From positions 124,001 through 188,000 of the forward strand of contig NZ_JAMXLR010000077.1 of the NCBI RefSeq assembly GCF_024054565.1: a DNA stretch of 64,000 bases, read 5' to 3'. Numbering within the stretch: position 1 is the stretch's first letter; every line of letters begins with the position of its first letter. This DNA comes from Aeoliella straminimaris (GTDB taxonomy: Bacteria; Planctomycetota; Planctomycetia; Pirellulales; Lacipirellulaceae). Positions 27,580-37,157 of the stretch are shown in pieces. The notes under the pieces were generated by a model. The model made no database searches, was not told where the DNA came from, and was given only the letters and a program-made list of their open reading frames with translations. The position numbers and the translations under genes were made by a program.

Positions 27580-27727
27580 AGTTTGCGCAGGATAGCAGGG
27601 AGGGGGCAGAAGGCGGAAGGGGGAACTGACGCGGTGACACGACCAATGTCGAATGATCAATGACCCAGTGCTTGGAAATTCGTGTCATTTTTCCCTCGTC
27701 CCTGATCCCTCGATCCTGGCCCCTCTA

Positions 27728-29029
27728 TTAGTAGCGACCTTGGAACGTGGCCGGATTGCGGAGGGCCGTGGATACGGGGGCATTCGGTGCCGCCGGCGGC
27801 AGGACGCTGCCCTTGGCCTCGATGAACAACAGGGCGTCCGCCCGGGGGGGAGTCTTCAGGATGGGTAGCGCCGCCGTGAGGGCGTTATCCCGCGTAGGGC
27901 CCGGCGTGCCAATCACGCCCATCGACAGCAGCAGCACCTGGTCGGTCGGCCAACGGAACCGCTCGTGCAGGTTCGCCATGGTGACCTGGGGCACCTGAAC
28001 CTCCATGCGTTGCGATTCGGCCACCGGCGTCTGCACGTCGAGTTTCACGGGCACCATCTTTTCCACCTGGTGTAGCTTCAGCTTGATCACCGCGTCGCAG
28101 GTCGCCTTGTCGAGCGCCAGCAGCGGACTGAACTCCAGCGAGAAGCCTTCCTGCAGTTGTCCCTGCTCGGGCTGGAAGCCGGGCCAGACCTGCGGGGTGG
28201 GCATGACGCCTTTGATGTAGCTCCGCGGCCGCATGGTGCTGATCAGGATCGATTGGCCGTTGCCCACCAGCTGCGTGGGCGAGTTGTATTCGCGGTAGTC
28301 GGTGCGGCGCGTCAGGTCGCTCAGCAGCACGGCCACGTTCTCCTTGGCCATGATCCAGCCCTGCACGCCAGGCGACTGCACGGGAATCGGCGTCATCAGC
28401 GGCAGCGCCTTCGACCGCCAGTTGGGATTGGTCACGGTGGCCACCCGCAGCGAGAACGCTTCGCTTTCGGACTGTTGATTGACGAACCGGTCGACGATGT
28501 CGGCCACCATGGCCTGCATCTCGGGCGTGTGATAAACCCGCAGCGTATCGCGGCCGGCGCTCAGGATACCCAAGGGTTCGCTGTGCCAGGCTTCGTAGCC
28601 GGTCTCGCGGAGGATCCAGTCGACTACCGCTTGTTCGGGCTTGGCCGAGCCTTGTGCGCGGGCCGTGTAGGGACGAATGTCGTACTCGCGCCACACTTGA
28701 CCGTGATCGCGAGGCAACGTGCCCGAGCCCTTGGTCACGCGGGCCCGCGTGGGTGCGGGGCCAGCGATCGGGGCGAGTGGTGTCGTGGTGGCCGGTGCAG
28801 CGGCGGGTTGGGTGCTGCTGAGCGGAGCCGGCGTAGTCGCGGCGGGCGCTGCCGGTTGCGTGGCGGCGGGTGGCGTGGTCGTAGACAGCGGGGCCGTGGC
28901 CGCGGCCGGTTCGTTCGCGTAGCGGTTGTTGGCCATCGACTGCCAACCACCAGGTTGCTGAGCCACCGCCGTGGCGCAGCTTACGAGCAGCATGGCGAAG
29001 CAGTAGGCCACGTTTCGTTCGCCCATCAT
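27728..29029 (-). CDS. Secreted proline/alanine-rich hypothetical protein
   Basis: GGAG precedes ATG-ATG at 29029/29026, and a signal peptide follows (AYCFAMLLVSCATAVAQQ). Residues about 40-95 are low-complexity Ala/Pro/Thr. The next part (REYDIRPYTARAQGSAKPEQ, then DTLRVYHTPEMQAMVADIVD) resembles the N-domain style found in secretins and related planctomycete proteins. No membrane barrel follows. The product has 433 residues and is predicted periplasmic or envelope-attached; its function is not recognised. Confidence 0.75.
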   Translation of the reverse strand: MMGERNVAYCFAMLLVSCATAVAQQPGGWQSMANNRYANEPAAATAPLSTTTPPAATQPAAPAATTPAPLSSTQPAAAPATTTPLAPIAGPAPTRARVTKGSGTLPRDHGQVWREYDIRPYTARAQGSAKPEQAVVDWILRETGYEAWHSEPLGILSAGRDTLRVYHTPEMQAMVADIVDRFVNQQSESEAFSLRVATVTNPNWRSKALPLMTPIPVQSPGVQGWIMAKENVAVLLSDLTRRTDYREYNSPTQLVGNGQSILISTMRPRSYIKGVMPTPQVWPGFQPEQGQLQEGFSLEFSPLLALDKATCDAVIKLKLHQVEKMVPVKLDVQTPVAESQRMEVQVPQVTMANLHERFRWPTDQVLLLSMGVIGTPGPTRDNALTAALPILKTPPRADALLFIEAKGSVLPPAAPNAPVSTALRNPATFQGRY

Positions 29030-29387
29030 GTCGTTCTCCGTCCGTGGAAAAGTTGGGTAGCTAGCGCATGCGGGGTCACACGCGGGGGGCGAGTATAGGA
29101 ACGCAGTACGGAGGACACAAGGCCGACGCATTTTCCACAGACAAGCACCAAGCGGCAGTAGCAATGCTAGCCCCGCGTCACCAGCCCCTAGCCCAGGGTA
29201 AGCTTGCCCGGGAGCAATCGAACGTTTGGGACTCTTATGGATGGCCAGCCGGGGAGCGGCGACAGCGCATAGCCCGGCGGCGAAGTCCCGGGAATCAGGT
29301 GGAAAGCATCTGAGAAAGCCACGCCAGTGGCGACAGCGACTGAGAATTGCTGAGGGGCTGTACACCGCGGGGGATTAGGACTTCGGC

Positions 29388-29474
29388 ATAACGGCGGGCG
29401 TAACCGGGCGGGCGCCATCCGTTTTCCATTTCAGAAGACACGGATCGCCCGCTCCGTGTTCACGCCATGGTTAT
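29388..29474 (-). repeat. attC-like imperfect palindrome, site 3
   Basis: Read on the minus strand, the site starts ATAAC (29474 down), followed by CATGGCGTGAACACGGAGCG. It ends CGCCCGGTTACGCCCGCCGTTAT. The two arms pair along their length with bulged bases and an unpaired spacer of about 30 bases between, the layout of integron attC sites. The TAA stop of the gene at 29471-29977 lies inside the first box. No gene is seen elsewhere in 29030-29470. Confidence 0.5.
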
Positions 29475-29977
29475 CCCTCTTCACAATACGCCGGGCCGTT
29501 TTGATCTGGAACGGGCTCAAGATTCGATCGTGCGTTTAGTTTTTCAACGCCGTCAATAATCCCACGAACATACGCATCTCGCAAGTCTTGGGACTTGAAC
29601 GTGTACTTTCGCTTGCAATCAATATCGTGCCAATTCGTTACGTCACCACGATGCGAGACGCGAACGCCATCGAACATACCCGCACAGCCAGGTGCACCGC
29701 ACGAACATGTCCAGATGAAGAACGTACCATCATTGTTCAAGCTAGATTTTAGCTGGGCCAAGTCAATATGCTCTGGGTCATCAACGTTGGCCTGCTCGCC
29801 ATTGAACTCGAGTACCGCCACAAGTGAATCCGGTTCTCCGTCTTCAGTTTGAATGAGGTGACGCAGACGCACGGTCTTGACCACGACCGGCCGGATCGCT
29901 CGTGCAAGAATCCGTTGCACGAATTTGGGCCACTCAATGTGGACGTGAACAGGAACGGGCCAACGTAGCAATCTCAT
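29471..29977 (-). CDS. Hypothetical cassette-type protein with Cys-rich motif
   Basis: I took the ATG at 29977 (MRLLRWPVPVHVHIEW); codons upstream of it derive from the attC-like region. The 168-residue product has WTCSCGAPGCAGMFDGV followed by WHDIDCKRKY. These four or five cysteines and histidines could bind zinc. No family is recognised. GC is lower than the surrounding core genes. It is the last of three small minus-strand genes in the cassette-like island. Confidence 0.65.
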   Translation of the reverse strand: MRLLRWPVPVHVHIEWPKFVQRILARAIRPVVVKTVRLRHLIQTEDGEPDSLVAVLEFNGEQANVDDPEHIDLAQLKSSLNNDGTFFIWTCSCGAPGCAGMFDGVRVSHRGDVTNWHDIDCKRKYTFKSQDLRDAYVRGIIDGVEKLNARSNLEPVPDQNGPAYCEEG

Positions 29978-30164
29978 GATGGATAACGGGTTGGCGGATG
30001 AGCTGCCAAGCATGGATGCTTGTCCTCGATCCACGTGGTGCGCTTGGTCAGTTCCATCCGCCTTGATCGGCGCGCATCCATGCGGGCCAAATCCAGACGT
30101 TCTCCGCGCGGGAAAACGTCCGCCGAGGTAAGTGCGACTTGGGCCTCCAAGACCCCAGGTCGTA

Positions 30165-30217
30165 GTTGCGCGGCGGTGCGCCGCACCAGCAAGGTCAGCT
30201 CCATCCCAATGTTAGAC
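30165..30217 (-). repeat. attC-like half site, site 2
   Basis: On the minus strand GTCTAAC (30217-30211) matches the RYYYAAC box. It is followed by ATTGGGATGGAGCTGACC and a hairpin GCGGCG-CAC-CGCCGC. The stop codon of the gene ending at 30212 lies within the box. The expected opposite arm and GTTRRRY box are not clear, so the site may be degraded. Confidence 0.4.
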
Positions 30218-30655
30218 GGCACCACGATATTCCACCATCGTTTCAAAGGCGAACAACTCGTCATTCGCGACACCCTCACGCGAAAACTCGACTTTACCAG
30301 TGCACTTAACTTCGTAGCGCGTCCCAATGCGGGTCAAGGTGAGTTTCTCAATCTGATACCAATTGTGCGCTGCGCCGACATAAATGGATGCTTCGACATC
30401 GGGAGTACGGCCCATCACGATCTCGATGCCATCAAGTGCCGCTGGATCATCGAGCCCTAAGTTTATCCACTCCACTACGAGTTCTGTACATTCAGGTTGC
30501 GACACGTAGTCCAGGCCAGAGTCGAACGATTCGAACGGAATTCGGATGCGGTGAAAGAGAGTCCTCGGGAGACCGATGTGCTCGTTTTCGAACCAGTAGC
30601 ACTCAATGATGCCATCCAACGGTTTTGCTTTCGAATTGAGCCCTATGTTTTGCAT
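30212..30655 (-). CDS. Hypothetical cassette-type protein
   Basis: The 147-residue soluble product has no signal peptide. Features are PLDGIIECYWFENEHIG near the start and IYVGAAHNWYQIEKLTLTRI later. It reads like a small alpha/beta protein, the size of many immunity-type or cassette proteins, but I do not recognise it. It is bounded by a perfect 12-bp inverted repeat, GTGCCGTCTAAC/GTTAGACGGCAC, at 30211-30222 and 30699-30710. Confidence 0.65.
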   Translation of the reverse strand: MQNIGLNSKAKPLDGIIECYWFENEHIGLPRTLFHRIRIPFESFDSGLDYVSQPECTELVVEWINLGLDDPAALDGIEIVMGRTPDVEASIYVGAAHNWYQIEKLTLTRIGTRYEVKCTGKVEFSREGVANDELFAFETMVEYRGAV

Positions 30656-30703
30656 TGAATTTCTTGATCCGGCAGCAGACGCTCGCGTCGACGTATCCGT
30701 GCC

Positions 30704-30797
30704 GTCTAACGTTACCGATCAGCCGGCGGCGACGATTGATCCTCTACTTTAAAACGCCCGACATCGCCGCTCGGTTGCATCGGATGGTTCGTCCGCT
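30704..30797 (-). repeat. attC-like imperfect palindrome, site 1
   Basis: On the minus strand the site runs from CGAACCATCCGATGCAACCG (left arm) to CGGCTGATCGGTAAC-GTTAGAC (right arm and R' box). ACCGA-GCGGCGA pairs with TCGCCGCCGGC-TCGGT across a spacer of about 35 bases. GTTAGAC fits the GTTRRRY recombination box exactly. The stop codon of the upstream gene abuts it, so the last 25 or so residues of that protein are encoded by the site. Confidence 0.5.
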
Positions 30798-31170
30798 TTG
30801 TGCTCGCGGCGTCCAATGGGGACATCTTACCATCTTGCACCACGAAAAGATGACACCGGTCCAGATTAGCGCGGAGGCGATTGACGTCATCCACAGCCAG
30901 CTCACAGTTTTCGAATGCAATTCCAACCCAGCCTCGCATATTGTTGGCGATCCTGAGTTGATCCAATTGGTCTGGAGTCGGTAGCGAAGTCAATGTAATG
31001 CGGTATTCAGTGCCAAGTGGCCACAATGGAATCGACCCATTGCGCCCGCCGATTTGAGAGACGGCATGCGAAAGGAGGTTCTCTTTTCGCGTGACATTCC
31101 AATAGTCGATTGCAAGTGCAATGGCAGCCAAAGCAGCAAGCAGCAGGATGAATTTCGAGAATCGCTTCAT
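30712..31170 (-). CDS. Hypothetical membrane-anchored cassette-type protein
   Basis: The start at 31170 gives MKRFSKFILLLAALAAIALA, a single N-terminal membrane anchor or uncleaved signal. The remaining 130 residues are soluble, with SLPTPDQLDQLRIANNMRGW in the middle. The final stretch (TNHPMQPSGDVGRFK) is encoded by attC-like DNA and is probably not functional protein. No family is recognised. Confidence 0.6.
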   Translation of the reverse strand: MKRFSKFILLLAALAAIALAIDYWNVTRKENLLSHAVSQIGGRNGSIPLWPLGTEYRITLTSLPTPDQLDQLRIANNMRGWVGIAFENCELAVDDVNRLRANLDRCHLFVVQDGKMSPLDAASTKRTNHPMQPSGDVGRFKVEDQSSPPADR

Positions 31171-31630
31171 TACTGGAGCCATCCTGCGGACGAACAATAA
31201 ATGGACAGAAAGGATTCTGTTTATCTCTCAATTATTCTAGAAAAGCAGATTCCCCAAAGTCAAACCACCACAAGACTTGCGGCCAGATCGCTACATGTTT
31301 CGGTGGATATTGCAGAAATGGCTTCGAGTAGGGTACCCGCGACGTTGCCATTGCTTAGGCGCCGAGGATGTCACAACCGCTGTCGGATACAGAACTTGCG
31401 GAACCGCTGAGGTTGGGCACACCGCTGTTAGTTCGGTGGGTCGGCGAAAACTGCGTCTCACGATGTGGCCGAGGTACGCTGTGCAACATGGCATGAACAG
31501 TTTAACTCGTCGGCGCGATCCCAGTGCGTTATAGTGAATCTTTCCAACTCTATATGGGGCATTTGGTAAGAATCCCAGACAATAACAAGTTGCCTGCTTA
31601 GGCAGGCTGAGGGTTTACACGGACTTCACT
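31171..31630. other. Intergenic, no gene recognised
   Basis: Short open frames here have no coding character. The only structure seen is a small hairpin GCCTGC-TTAG-GCAGGC at 31592-31607, a short way before the ankyrin gene start, possibly in its leader. Confidence 0.5.
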
Positions 31631-33412
31631 ATGGCTCGAATCTTATTTTTGCTTGCGCTAGCGACCACGTTGGGCCTTTCTCACGCGTGCTTCGCACAGA
31701 CGCCACATGATCTTCTGTGGGACGGTACTCCACAGGAGGGGCAAAGAGCGCTTGAAATAATGAAACAGGACCCCACTTGGGTTGCTCGGCGAGATTCAAG
31801 ACAGAGGACACCACTTCATGTCGCAGCCCGCTTCAACCACAAAGATGTTGTGGTGTGGCTTCTTGAAAATGGCGCTGATGTTGAAGCTCAAGCTTACAAC
31901 AGATTCACGCCACTGCATGTGACCAAGAATCCCGAGATCGTCGAACTAATCCTGGGGAAGAAGCCAAACTTGCAACTTGAATCGGTTTCAGGCACGGTAC
32001 TGCAAAGTGCGATTGATGACCTTAGGCATTGCATTGAGATTGCAGAACGATCGCCCACAATGAGACAGCAAACCGCCGATCTGCGGAAGATCGTCGACAT
32101 GTATGTTGACCACCTTGGTGACGACATCGACCTGATTTCGGCGGTGAGGCTCGGTCAATTGCACACGGTCAAGAACCTTGTCGGCCGAAATCCAAGTGCT
32201 GCACATGGCCAAGAACACGGTCCGAATCCACTTCGAGAGGCCGCAAATTGGGGACACCTTGATATATGCAAATTCCTAATCGAAGAACATCAAGTCGACG
32301 TCGACGACTTTGAAGGTGGAACAGGTTATCCGATTATTAAAACGGCTTTGAAGTATCCAGATATAGTCAAATATCTCATCGAACAAGGAGCAAATTTGGA
32401 GACCCGCATTACCTGGAGAGGGGGAAGGACTGGTGTTTGGATTATCGGCGACGATGCAACGGCTCTTCACTTTGCCGCCCGCGATGGCGTGCCAGAGACG
32501 ATCACAATTCTCTTAGATGCAGGCGTTGACGTATTTGCTACTGCACACGATCCGCTAGACGAAGAAGTCAATCAATCCGCGTTGGACGTCGCAGCGTACT
32601 TCGGAAAAACGGACAACGCCATGGCCATTCTCCATCATTCTCAGTTCAACGATGCTCGGGGAAAACTCCGCCAAGAAGTGTTGGATCGATCTTTGGCGAT
32701 TGCTTCGTATCCCAGTTGGTTGGCCTTTGAGGCTCAGGACCGTTCTGAATTGATCGACGCTTTGATAACGCATGGCGCGAACGCAAGAACTACTGGCGAC
32801 AAACGCTCGCCCATACAGATTGCCGTCAGCGGCATTCACCCAGAGGACAATGCGAAAAACGAAAGTATCAAGAAAATGGTCTCCGTATTACGAAAGCATG
32901 GAGCCGAACTGGATGTGTTCTCTGCAGTAGCAATCGGAGATTCCGATGCACTCGCGAAACTGCTTGAAAAGGATCCGAAGGTCTCAATCTCCTATTCGAT
33001 TGAGGGCTATCCGGCAATGCATATGGCAATCCAAATGAATTATCCCAAGGCGGTGAAGATGTTGTTGGATGCCGGGTGCGACGTTGAGATCAAGAGCAAG
33101 AGCGAATCACACGGCTGGGATGAAGAAACTCCACTCTTGTGCGCCGCGTTTTGGGGGCACGATGAAATCGCGAAGATGCTCGTCAGGGCAGGGGCGAATG
33201 TCAACGCGAAGACTGAATCAGGTGTGACACCACTTCACGAGGCAGTCAGACTGGGCCATGTCGCAGTTGCAAAGCTCCTGCTGGAAAACGGAGCAAATCA
33301 AGAAGCGAAAGACCAAAAAGGAAAGATACCGTTAGAGTGGGCAAGCAACCAAGCTAGTGCCGAAGAATTCACCGCATTGTTCTCCAAGTTTGAAGAGTTT
33401 CCAACGGAGTAG
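31631..33412 (+). CDS. Secreted ankyrin-repeat protein
   Basis: A signal peptide (LLALATTLGLSHACFAQ) precedes a chain of ankyrin units. The clearest are RTPLHVAARFNHKDVVVWLL, NPLREAANWGHLDICKFLIE, ATALHFAARDGVPETITILL, TPLLCAAFWGHDEIAKMLV and VTPLHEAVRLGHVAVAKLLL, each followed by a GADV/GANV turn. I count about nine or ten units over 593 residues, some degenerate. Ankyrin repeats mediate protein binding; a periplasmic one may bind an envelope partner. The gene is AT-richer than core genes and lies next to the cassette island. Confidence 0.9.
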   Translation: MARILFLLALATTLGLSHACFAQTPHDLLWDGTPQEGQRALEIMKQDPTWVARRDSRQRTPLHVAARFNHKDVVVWLLENGADVEAQAYNRFTPLHVTKNPEIVELILGKKPNLQLESVSGTVLQSAIDDLRHCIEIAERSPTMRQQTADLRKIVDMYVDHLGDDIDLISAVRLGQLHTVKNLVGRNPSAAHGQEHGPNPLREAANWGHLDICKFLIEEHQVDVDDFEGGTGYPIIKTALKYPDIVKYLIEQGANLETRITWRGGRTGVWIIGDDATALHFAARDGVPETITILLDAGVDVFATAHDPLDEEVNQSALDVAAYFGKTDNAMAILHHSQFNDARGKLRQEVLDRSLAIASYPSWLAFEAQDRSELIDALITHGANARTTGDKRSPIQIAVSGIHPEDNAKNESIKKMVSVLRKHGAELDVFSAVAIGDSDALAKLLEKDPKVSISYSIEGYPAMHMAIQMNYPKAVKMLLDAGCDVEIKSKSESHGWDEETPLLCAAFWGHDEIAKMLVRAGANVNAKTESGVTPLHEAVRLGHVAVAKLLLENGANQEAKDQKGKIPLEWASNQASAEEFTALFSKFEEFPTE

Positions 33413-34053
33413 CCAATAGGCGCGAAAGCAATGCGATCAGCTGCTGCCTTGGAGCCAGACTGCGGTTGGCTTGAGATTCAATGCTCGCGACCTGCATATC
33501 CCGGCGGTTGGTTGCCTCGGCGTGAAACGTCTACGCGTGTTTCGAGGTACCTACTCAAGCCACTGAGGTTGCCACAACCTCTATCAGTTACGGAACTTCC
33601 TATCTGCAGTCGTTGCAGCTCACCCCGGTGAGATAGCCTTCCCCAAAAATCGCACCAACAAACAGTCCAAAGCCTGTTTCAGAATCCCACCGCGGCCCGT
33701 TGCGGTCTCGGTCGCACTCCGGCTAGTGGAGAATCGGTTTCTCGACCGCTAGTTTGTGCTACTTAAACTTTCCAGGGTGGTGCTTGGCTCGCCATTTCTG
33801 CCACAAAACATGGCGCCGGCGCTTACCCTGGGCTTTCGAATTTCGCTCCTTCGGAGCTGGGCTTGGTCGACACGCCTCCTGCAAAGAATCCGTGTCCATC
33901 AGTGTTCATCCGTGGCTCAGTTGGTGATCGCCAGTCCTCAGATTATTAGCGTCAATCCGTGTTCCTCACTCTTTCTCTGTGCTTCTCCGTGCCCTCTGTG
34001 GTGCCTTTTTCTCGGCGACCGGCCGCGGCCTGTTGTGGTCTTGGCTTCCTGCG
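33413..34053. repeat. Intergenic region with degenerate ATCCGTG/CTCTGTG repeats
   Basis: Between 33885 and 34010 there are strings such as ATCCGTGTCCATCAGTGTTC followed by ATCCGTGGCTCAG, and TTCTCTGTGCTTCTCCGTGC followed by CCTCTGTGGTGCC. These are short degenerate tandem words of a type common between genes in such genomes. No coding region is supported in the 640 bp. Confidence 0.5.
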
Positions 34054-35913
34054 TTATTGCTTCCCCACGCCGGTGCGGAGCAGGGCCTTCAGTTCGTCCA
34101 GGTGGTTGATGTAGACGTCGCGGGGTTGGGTGTCGTGCTCATGACAGATCGAGGCTGCCATGCCGACCACTTCGCCCATCATGCCGCAGGTCCGCATTAC
34201 CCGCACGGCGCCCAGGGCTTCGTGGTTGACGCTGATGTCGCGGCCCACCATGAACAGGTTGTCGATGTTGCGGCTGTACAAGCAGCGGTACGGCGCCCAG
34301 TAAGGACCGTCGTACTCGCCATAGGCGGCCTTCGAGATAAACGGGTCCTCATGCTTGTCGTATTTCGGATCGGCCAGGTGCAGGTCGAGCTTCCAGGTGC
34401 AGGGGAAGGCCGCGTCTTCGAACGGCGTGCCGTTGCGGAAGTCTTCGCCCGAGAGCACCACGTCGCCCAGCAGCCGCCGCGACTCCCGTTTGCCGGCGAT
34501 AAAGGCGGACCACTTCAGTCGATGGTTGGGGTACTGGCCGTCGACGTTTTTCAGCGTGTCCCAGGCGCCGTACATCGCCCGCAGGTTCTGATCGCGGACT
34601 TGCTCCATGTCGGTGATGGGGTGCTTGTCGAAACCGCTCTCCCAGAACCAGCCGCCCAGCTTGCCCAGGTTCGGCTTGTTGTTGCCGGTCGCGCGACCGG
34701 GAAACGACTTTTCGCTCAGGTCCACCGCCCACGGACAGCGAGGAAAGGGCGCCGGCTCGTCGCTGGGGGTGAAGGCCAGCGACAGCGGGTCGTCGTCTTC
34801 GCACAAGCATTTCAGTTGATACTCGTTCTTTTCGACCGCCCCGACGTTCCACAGGTTGCTGGCGCCCAGGTGTGCGGCGGTGGTCATCTCGAAGTCGGCG
34901 CCCACCAGCGCGCCCAGCACGCCATCGCCTGTGGCGTCGACAAACCAGCGACCGCGAATCTGTTGGCGACGGCCGGAGCGCACGTCCTGGGCCACCACCG
35001 CATCGACCACCCCATCGGTGGCCGTGGCGGCGTTGACGCGATTCATGAGTAACAGCTTCAGGTTCGGTTCGGCCTTGGCCAGGTCGAGCTTCCGCTGGTC
35101 GTCGTATACCTGGGCGTCCTTGGCGTTGCCGTCGCCCGAGCCCTTGCTGCGGATCAGTTCCGAAACCAAGTCACCCACGTGCGGGTACGGTTCGAGGTTC
35201 GTCTTGCCTTCGGGCCATACACGAACTTCGCTGCTGGCGTTGCCACCGAGGACGGGGCGATCTTGAATCAAAGCCACCGACAGGCCCAGCCGCGCGGCGG
35301 ATATCGCCGCGCAGGTGCCGGCGACGCCGCCACCCACCACCACCAGATCGTACTCGCCGCCATCGGCCGGCTCGTGGTCCCAGCCCAACAGTCGGCTACG
35401 CAGCACGGCCAGCGATCTACCGCCGTCCGGTGGAGTGAATTGCAGATCGCGGCTCAGCAGGATCGCGTCGCAGCGACCCTCGAAGCCGGTCAGGTCGTGC
35501 AGGGTGAGCGTGGTCTTTGCGCCGAGCTCGACAATGCCGCCGTCCTGCCAGTGCCACTCAGCGCCCTCGGTGCCGAACACCGTCTCGAGCGGCTTGCCAT
35601 CCACCAGCAATTGAAACTTGCCGGGCGCACCTTCGACGTTCCATGGCGCCACCCAGTCGCGGGTCCGCACCCACACGCGATACCGACCGGCCGCGGGCAG
35701 CTCGACGGTGCTATGGGCGTCCAGTACCGGCTCGCCCAAGCCGTGCGCCAGCAGATAGGGTGACCCCATCAGGTCCATGAACTGCTGATCGATCACCCAG
35801 CCGCCCGTCTCGTCGAACGACTCGGGCTCAATTAGTACCAGATCGTTGGCCCGGCTACCGCTGACCAGACAGAACCCTACGAGCAGGAGCGCCCACTGAA
35901 TACGCATCGACAT
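34054..35913 (-). CDS. Secreted FAD-dependent oxidoreductase with N-terminal beta-sandwich domain
   Basis: A signal peptide (LLLVGFCLVSGSRA) is followed by about 150 residues of beta-sandwich type (GRYRVWVRTRDWVAPW), like carbohydrate-binding modules fused to such enzymes. The flavin domain begins YDLVVVGGGVAGTCAAISAA, a perfect dinucleotide-binding signature. FVDATGDGVLGALVGADFEM and NLFMVGRDISVNHEALGAVR are the later FAD contacts of the FAD_oxidored (Pfam 12831) family. The 619-residue enzyme probably oxidises a sugar-derived compound outside the cytoplasm; the substrate is unknown. Confidence 0.87.
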   Translation of the reverse strand: MSMRIQWALLLVGFCLVSGSRANDLVLIEPESFDETGGWVIDQQFMDLMGSPYLLAHGLGEPVLDAHSTVELPAAGRYRVWVRTRDWVAPWNVEGAPGKFQLLVDGKPLETVFGTEGAEWHWQDGGIVELGAKTTLTLHDLTGFEGRCDAILLSRDLQFTPPDGGRSLAVLRSRLLGWDHEPADGGEYDLVVVGGGVAGTCAAISAARLGLSVALIQDRPVLGGNASSEVRVWPEGKTNLEPYPHVGDLVSELIRSKGSGDGNAKDAQVYDDQRKLDLAKAEPNLKLLLMNRVNAATATDGVVDAVVAQDVRSGRRQQIRGRWFVDATGDGVLGALVGADFEMTTAAHLGASNLWNVGAVEKNEYQLKCLCEDDDPLSLAFTPSDEPAPFPRCPWAVDLSEKSFPGRATGNNKPNLGKLGGWFWESGFDKHPITDMEQVRDQNLRAMYGAWDTLKNVDGQYPNHRLKWSAFIAGKRESRRLLGDVVLSGEDFRNGTPFEDAAFPCTWKLDLHLADPKYDKHEDPFISKAAYGEYDGPYWAPYRCLYSRNIDNLFMVGRDISVNHEALGAVRVMRTCGMMGEVVGMAASICHEHDTQPRDVYINHLDELKALLRTGVGKQ

Positions 35914-36151
35914 TTCTTCCGCCTTTGGGAGACTGGCTTCGTGGTCCGCAGAGCGGGCGATTGCCCGCTACCAACAGTGGCCCACATTTTAACCGAATCG
36001 CGCGCCGGGTGCGCGATCGGCCGCCAGTCCAGCTGTTTGCTGGCGGCGGAGATGCAGAAATATTGCGGCAGTCTGGGTGTGAGTGCCGGCGGACTTGGCG
36101 TTACTCGCCTGGAGCCATCGGTGCTCCAGGCGAGTTGCCGCAAGGGCCAGC

Positions 36152-37069
36152 TTACCGGCCGCCAGCCACCTGCTTCAGCGCCACCTCGATGGCCGCCGGG
36201 CTCGGCCGCAGCTTCATGAAGCTGTTGGCGCCCATCATCTTCAAGTCGGGGTAGTGCACGGCCATGCGAAACCTCATGTGGAGGGCGACCACTTTGTTGC
36301 CATCGACGAGAATCTCGTAGGGCAGATAGGCGGTCCCCTTTCTGGTTTTGAAGTCGACGGTGCTCATGATGAACTGATCGTCCATGTATTGCTCGTTGCT
36401 CGTCGGCGCCTTGCGAGCGACTCCAAAGACCGTTGTCTGGTTGTTCAGGTCGAGGCGATACACCCCGGACATGCCGGCGACCTGCGTGTTGAGATTGTTT
36501 TGCACGGCGGCAACTGCCTCCGCGTGGCTGGAATACTCCGCCAGCTGGTAAACGTCATCGAACTGCTCCATACCCATCATGTAGCGATAGCTAGCCAGTG
36601 CATCTTTCGACTTCCCGTCCTGCGAACCAAAGCTCTCATGGGCGCCCAGGTAAGTGCGCAGACTCGCCGTGACCTGCGCCAGGTCCGATTTCAGGCGGTA
36701 GGCGTGGGCGATGTACTCCGGGTTGGCGTACGCCACCTGGTTAAGACCGCCCGCTTGCGTGACCGCAATCCGCCAGGGTGCTGCGAACGCACCGTATTTG
36801 GTCAACTGCGCAGCCTGTTTCAGTTCGCTATTTGTCACCACGATCACGTGAGCGTGATCGACAAACGTCTTCTCATACGGGGAGTACTCCCCGAGAATCT
36901 CAAAACCTGCTCGCTCGAGCCGCAGCTTGGTGTCCTGGACGGCTGTGGCAAAATCTCCTGGGGCGGCCGAAGCCAACACAAACGGTTTGAGTCCCTCGGC
37001 CAAGAGCTCTGACGCCGTGCTGGTCATCACCGCGGTCAAAAGTAGCAGGGATAGACGTGACCTCATCAT
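36152..37069 (-). CDS. Secreted DUF302-like protein
   Basis: GGAGG sits 8 bases before ATG-ATG at 37069/37066, which fixes the start. A signal peptide (LSLLLLTAVMTSTASELLAE) follows. The part from FATAVQDTKLRLERAGFEIL to GAFAAPWRIAVTQ looks like the DUF302 fold, a small dimeric alpha/beta domain. The product has 305 residues; its function is unknown. A perfect palindrome about 90-110 bp upstream may be its operator. Confidence 0.7.
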   Translation of the reverse strand: MMRSRLSLLLLTAVMTSTASELLAEGLKPFVLASAAPGDFATAVQDTKLRLERAGFEILGEYSPYEKTFVDHAHVIVVTNSELKQAAQLTKYGAFAAPWRIAVTQAGGLNQVAYANPEYIAHAYRLKSDLAQVTASLRTYLGAHESFGSQDGKSKDALASYRYMMGMEQFDDVYQLAEYSSHAEAVAAVQNNLNTQVAGMSGVYRLDLNNQTTVFGVARKAPTSNEQYMDDQFIMSTVDFKTRKGTAYLPYEILVDGNKVVALHMRFRMAVHYPDLKMMGANSFMKLRPSPAAIEVALKQVAGGR

Positions 37070-37157
37070 GTTCGAACCTCCTTGTCGTAGTGTGGTCGCC
37101 GCTGAAAGGGCGTGCCGCATGCGGGCACGCCGTAGCGAACAAAAACATCGATAGCCT

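Noticed and set aside
30020..30327. Overlapping open frames between the second and third cassette genes
   Set aside because: They translate attC-like DNA in several frames and lack protein-like features.
29388..31197. A complete integron
   Set aside because: No integrase or attI is visible in the window, so only a cassette remnant is claimed.
31277..31534. 85-residue plus-strand frame upstream of the ankyrin gene
   Set aside because: There is no ribosome-binding site, and the composition does not look coding.
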